In this document: in pieces, positions 60,576 through 64,000 of the stretch
Layout: each line of letters begins with the position of its first letter
How positions within the stretch are numbered: the stretch's first letter is position 1
From: Macrotis lagotis
Lineage: Eukaryota > Chordata > Mammalia > Peramelemorphia > Peramelidae
Length of the DNA: 64,000 nt
Direction: 5' to 3'
NCBI RefSeq assembly: GCF_037893015.1
Contig: NC_133661.1
Coordinates: 188,740,491 to 188,804,490 of the forward strand
Program-made: the position numbers and the translations under genes
The notes under the pieces: generated by a model
What the model was told of the DNA's origin: nothing
The model's database searches: none
Seen by the model: only the letters and a program-made list of their open reading frames with translations

Positions 60576-60802
60576 TTATTACTATTACTTTTATTTTTAA
60601 TTTTAATTTTTTTCTCTCCCCTTTACTATTTTTGCCCAAACAAGTCTATCTATATTCATGGGGGAGGAGGGGTATTTTGTTTACTTGTAAACAAGAATAT
60701 TTTATTAATGTAAAAAAAGCAATTGTACAAAATGAGAATAAAAAATAAATTCAAAAAAAGAAAAGAAAAGAAAAAAGAATTTTTTTTTAATTTTTCCACT
60801 TA

Positions 60803-61817
60803 CCATATTTCCCCATGTATAAGACACACCTTAATTCTGGGGCTAGAAATTTGAAAAAAAATGTATTACATAAAAATATTGAATTCAAGTTGTATTCATC
60901 ATAAAACTGACACAATCACTGTCAAAACTCTTATCCATTAGCTCATTCTCAACTGTGTTTGCTGATAAATAACTGTCTTGGGAGAGGCTCTGACTGTTCT
61001 CTTGCTTGTGCTCTGGTCTGGGGTTAATCACAAGCTGTCCCTGGACAAGTCTGGTTCATGTATGCATGCTTAGTCCATTCTGTTCCATGATCCTGAAGCA
61101 CCAATTGCATCTTTCTTTGAAATCATTCACTTCTTAATTTCATAAACTGTTCTTCTGGTGTTATGCTGAACCATCTTTATGGATACAAGAAGTCTAATTG
61201 CTGTTTGCTCTTCAATCCATTATCTTCAATTTACTCTTTAAATCAGGCCATTTTGCTGTCTTGTTTCTCATGGCCTTCTTCTGCTGTGGCATTTTCAGTG
61301 GGGTTTCTTCTTCCCATAGCCAGCCTCAAATTGTATTCTCTGTTGGAGGAGGACCGAACTTATGTTGAGCAGCATGATTTTCATTCACTTTTCCAGACTG
61401 GATCACTTTTAACTTTATTTGAGGTCTGTACAAAAATCTTTTCTGGGCCATTTCTGGGAAGAACGTGGCAAAACATAATTAATATAAGAGTACCAAATAT
61501 AAAACAATGGGCACAAAGACAAGCATGGAAAAATGGGAAATGCAAGTAAAAATCTACAACCTCTATAGATAAAATGTTCCCAGTTTTTTAGACTCCAAAT
61601 TTTTCTTTTTTTTCCTCTTTTTTTTTTAGATTTTTCAGGGCAATGGGGTTAAGTGGCTTGCCCAAGGCCACACAGCTGGGTAATTATTAAGTATCTGAGG
61701 CCAGATTTAAACTCAGGGACTTCTTACTCCAAGGCCAGTGCTCTATCCACTGTGCCACCTAGCCACCCCGAAGCCCAACTTTTCAAAAAATGATGTGTCA
61801 AACATGGGGAAATACAG
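60803..61817 (-). mobile_element. Pogo/Tigger-like DNA transposon fossil
   Basis: Terminal inverted repeats: left CCATATTTCCCCATGTATAA, right (reverse complement) CTGTATTTCCCCATGTTTGA, each flanked by TA (60,801-60,802 and 61,818-61,819), as in the Tc1/mariner superfamily. Reading the minus strand between them gives decayed pogo-type DNA-binding sequence: QIKLKVIQSGKVNENHAAQHKFG (split here by family comparison, about 61,370-61,440), AKWPDL, and NWCFRIMEQNGLSM (about 61,060-61,110), like the CENP-B-type helix-turn-helix. Many stops are present, and the catalytic core is missing (about 1 kb in total, too short for a whole element). About 150 bp is a later SINE. Confidence 0.72.
61618..61769 (-). 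mobile_element. tRNA-derived SINE inside the DNA transposon
   Basis: T-rich start, AGATTTTTCAGGGCAATGGG, GCTTGCCCAAGGCCACACAG, ending GCCACCTAGCCACCCC. Flanks CTCCAAATTTTTC and GCCCAACTTTTC resemble a diverged target duplication. Confidence 0.9.
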
Positions 61818-61967
61818 TAGTTCTTCTCTTCGTTTAATATAAAATCATAAGGTGAAACTTTTGTTGATTTCCCTTCCTGCTAAATCACCTTGAGTCATTT
61901 TCTTGTATCAAAATTATTACCTTTGGTTAAACTGTAGATATTTGTATTTTTTAATTTTATAGATTCA

Positions 61968-61971
<4 letters not shown>

Positions 61972-62024
<53 letters not shown>
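61972..62024. repeat. TA microsatellite
   Basis: An uninterrupted run of about 26 TA units. Confidence 0.98.
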
Positions 62025-62027
<3 letters not shown>

Positions 62028-62206
62028 GGCTCAATTACATTGTAAATTCCTTAAGAATAGGAATTGTTCTGTTCTTAGTACTATATTTCTAGTGCTTACC
62101 ACTAGTGCTTGATTGATGCATCCCCTCCAAATCCTGTGTCCACACTGAATAGGTTTTCTAGCTGCACTGAAGACTTGGCATTATTTCTCTAAGCCTTGTG
62201 TATTTT

Positions 62207-62353
62207 TTTAGGTTTTTTCAAGGCAAATGGGGTTAAGTGGCTTTCCCAAGGCCACACAGCTAGGTAATTTTTAAGTGAGACTGGATTTGAACCAAGGTAC
62301 TGCTGACTCCAAGGCTTGTGCTTTATCCACTATGCCACCTAGCCGCCCCAAAA
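62207..62353 (-). mobile_element. tRNA-derived SINE, young-looking
   Basis: TTTAGGTTTTTTCAAGGCAA to GCCACCTAGCCGCCCC. Perfect 13-bp target duplication CCTTGTGTATTTT at 62,194-62,206 and 62,354-62,366. A short internal deletion removes part of the usual TTAAGTGTCTGAGAC block. Confidence 0.95.
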
Positions 62354-62366
62354 CCTTGTGTATTTT

Positions 62367-63480
62367 CACAAGCTGTGCTGTTTTCCTAGGATGACCTACT
62401 TGTACCTCTGCCTCTTTGAACTCCCAGCTGCCTTTAAGGCTCTCTGTATCCAGCCCCACATGTACAAACACAGTACCTGAGGCTATCAGGAGGATAGTAA
62501 AAGCTCCTTCACACTGGGAGTCTTGCTTTATCTTTGTATATAAAGCATAAAGCTTTAGCCTAGCATCTTTGGTGCTCACTTCTTGCTAAAGTGAACAAAA
62601 TTGCAGCTCAGCAGTGTAGCGGTTCATTGCATTCCATATTATTCAATACAAAATAAAAAAGTAAAGCAAGTATCATGCCTCTCCCATCCCAACATAAAAC
62701 CTTTAATAGAAATTATAGAGCTGCTTTTCTGCAGATTTCCAGGGCAATGGGGAAGAGACCTTTGCCCTACTCTCTTCCCCACTGAGTGGCTTCCTCAATA
62801 GGTGTTCCAACAGTATTCAGTCAAATGGGGGTATGGCCTCTAGTGAGAGAGATGAGACTCCCTTTTTTCACCCTTTGACTTATTAAGTCTACCATTCTTG
62901 GAATCGACAGAAAAACAGCTTAAAATTTAGGTTCTGTCTCATGTCTATTCTCTCTCCAGAAGGAAAAATATAGTAAGGTACTCCTTGTACCATAAGAATC
63001 TAGTATGTGTCAGGTATTAATTACCTACATGTTAAACAAAAGCTATGCATAGAACACTGACAAGCATACAATTGGCAAGAAAAAGTTAAATAATTGGTTG
63101 TGCCAACTAATGCTATTTTCTTCTGGGAGGCTGATGCTTAAAACCACCTAAACATGAAGCAGTTTGCAGAGCTGCTGGTTGGTGATTGCATATTTTGCCT
63201 CAGATCTTCACTATTTCTCCATATCCTTGGCTTCTGGTAAATCAGGACTGGCATTGGGTTCCTTCCTTTTCTGTTATCCTTACTGACTAGCTCAGTGTCA
63301 CTTCTAAGCCTGACATATCTACTCCGGATAGATGTCCAGTCAATCATTAGGTCCTAAACAAGTTTAAACTGTTTTCATTCTAATATGGGAGAATGATACA
63401 TTGTCCTCTCAGAACATAGTAATCACAGAAATCTAATTACACATAAGGCTGGAAGTTCTATTATGTCTTGACATTAAATG
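62367..63480. other. Intergenic stretch, nothing firmly recognised
   Basis: A minus-strand reading at 62,370-62,579 (containing DARLKLYALYTKIKQD) recalls acyl-CoA-binding domains over about eight residues only, which is not enough for a call. Otherwise no gene or clear element. Confidence 0.45.
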
Positions 63481-63589
63481 AAATAGAAACTGGAGAAGCA
63501 GAAAGATATATATGGGGAGGGGGAAGGAGAGGAGAGGAAAGTTAGGGAAGATTTATGTGATTGAAGTGTACAAGTATAAAGTCAAAAGG

Positions 63590-64000
63590 AAAGAGGGAAA
63601 AGAGATGAAGGAAATCATTTATGGAGAACTTTATAAGCCAAATAGGATTTTGTGTTTATTCCTGGTTGTGATAGGGAGTGACTGAAGTTGATTGCGTTAA
63701 AGAAGAGTGGCATAGACAGACTGTACTTTATTTAGGAAGATCTGTTTAACAGCTGAGTAAAAACGGACAGGTATGGGGAAAGACTTAAAATAAGAAGACC
63801 AAGCAGCAGGTTATTACAGTGCTCCAGATGTTATGAATGATGAGGGCCTTTACCAAGATGGCCAGAGTGTCAGAGTAGGGAGGTAGTGGTGTGTATAAGA
63901 GTTGTTATAAAGGTAGAAATGATAGGACTTGACAACCAATTGAATATGGAATGTGAAAGAGAGGAAGTAAGGATAATACCTAGATTTTGAGCCTGGGTAA
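63590..64000. repeat. Old interspersed repeat at the window's right edge
   Basis: Phrases such as AGCAGGTTATTACAGTGCTCC, GATGAGGGCCTTTACCAAG, GACTTGACAACCAATTGAAT and CTAGATTTTGAGCCTGGG follow a widespread old mammalian repeat, L2-related in part (the reverse of the L2 phrase around CTATTGCAATAG). I do not assign the family. It continues past the window. Confidence 0.5.

Larger units (their letters stand above)
57575..60779 (+). mobile_element. HAL1-like ORF1-only L1 with three antisense SINE modules (copy B)
   Basis: Same build as 30,932-34,170: 5'UTR with YY1-like motifs (57,575-58,338), ORF1 (58,339 to about 59,335), the ORF1-ORF2 spacer, SINE module iii (about 59,915-60,040), TTGTTGGTGTTGGAACAAAG which in full L1s lies shortly before ORF2, modules ii (60,232-60,390) and i (60,432-60,575), then a 3' end GAATATTTTATTAATG with AATAAAAAATAAATTC and A-rich tail. 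No ORF2. The element sits in the A-rich tail of a SINE, so a target duplication cannot be read reliably. Confidence 0.88.

Noticed and set aside
62271-62579. Minus-strand open frame with LKLYALYTK, recalling acyl-CoA-binding domains (as in ECI2/ACBP)
   Set aside because: Only about eight residues match. The conserved KWDAW-type core does not follow in any frame I checked, the frame starts at GTG, and it runs into a SINE.
1-64000. CRISPR arrays, tRNA, rRNA and bacterial-type operons
   Set aside because: None seen. The tRNA-like signals belong to SINE heads, and the regular repeats are microsatellites.

Overview
This is host mammalian nuclear DNA, AT-rich and almost gene-free. The short tRNA-derived SINEs (head like GTGGATAGAGCACC, body like CAGACACTTAATAATTACC, A-rich 3' end after TTGCCTTGCAAAAA), the L1 subfamilies and the MIR/L2 remnants together point to a marsupial. 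I lean to an Australian lineage (dasyurid-like) from the SINE type, but with low confidence in the species group. I saw no retroviral or LTR gene.

Region by region. 1-10.2 kb is intergenic DNA with decayed SINE/MIR and L2 remnants, two intact-looking tRNA-SINEs, microsatellites and a 270-bp direct repeat. 10,256-11,170 is the only intact host gene seen: a single-exon olfactory receptor of family 4 type (304 aa) with a splice acceptor just upstream of the start. 13.5-15.25 kb carries a 5'-truncated transketolase retropseudogene and a second, tiny copy of the transketolase 3' end. 15.25-17.4 kb holds nothing I recognise.

17.4-60.8 kb is almost wall-to-wall LINE-1. Its main architecture is a large, old inverted repeat: the left arm (about 19,655-24,775) reappears in reverse complement as the right arm (about 47,380-53,862), around a spacer of about 22.6 kb made mostly of nested L1s. 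The arms share L1 insertions with the same junctions. They differ by an L1 insertion found only on the right (with target duplication and an empty site on the left), by a right-only 0.8-kb segment that contains an exon-like stretch, and by a TA microsatellite found only on the left.

Two copies of one composite element stand out: 30,932-34,170 (minus) and about 57,575-60,779 (plus). Each has an L1-type 5'UTR with a YY1-like motif, an L1 ORF1 and the ORF1-ORF2 spacer, but no ORF2. Three antisense SINE-derived modules lie in the spacer and where ORF2 should be, before an L1-like A-rich 3' end. These are HAL1-like (half-L1) elements. Because both copies share the same three modules in the same order, the source element already carried them.

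60.8-64 kb has a 1-kb pogo/Tigger-like DNA transposon fossil with TA target duplication and a SINE inside it, another SINE with perfect 13-bp target duplications, a long TA repeat, and ancient repeat sequence at the right edge.

All positions come from reading the sequence by eye. Repeat boundaries are approximate (tens of bases) unless a target duplication is given. Family names rest on recall of family features, not on a search.
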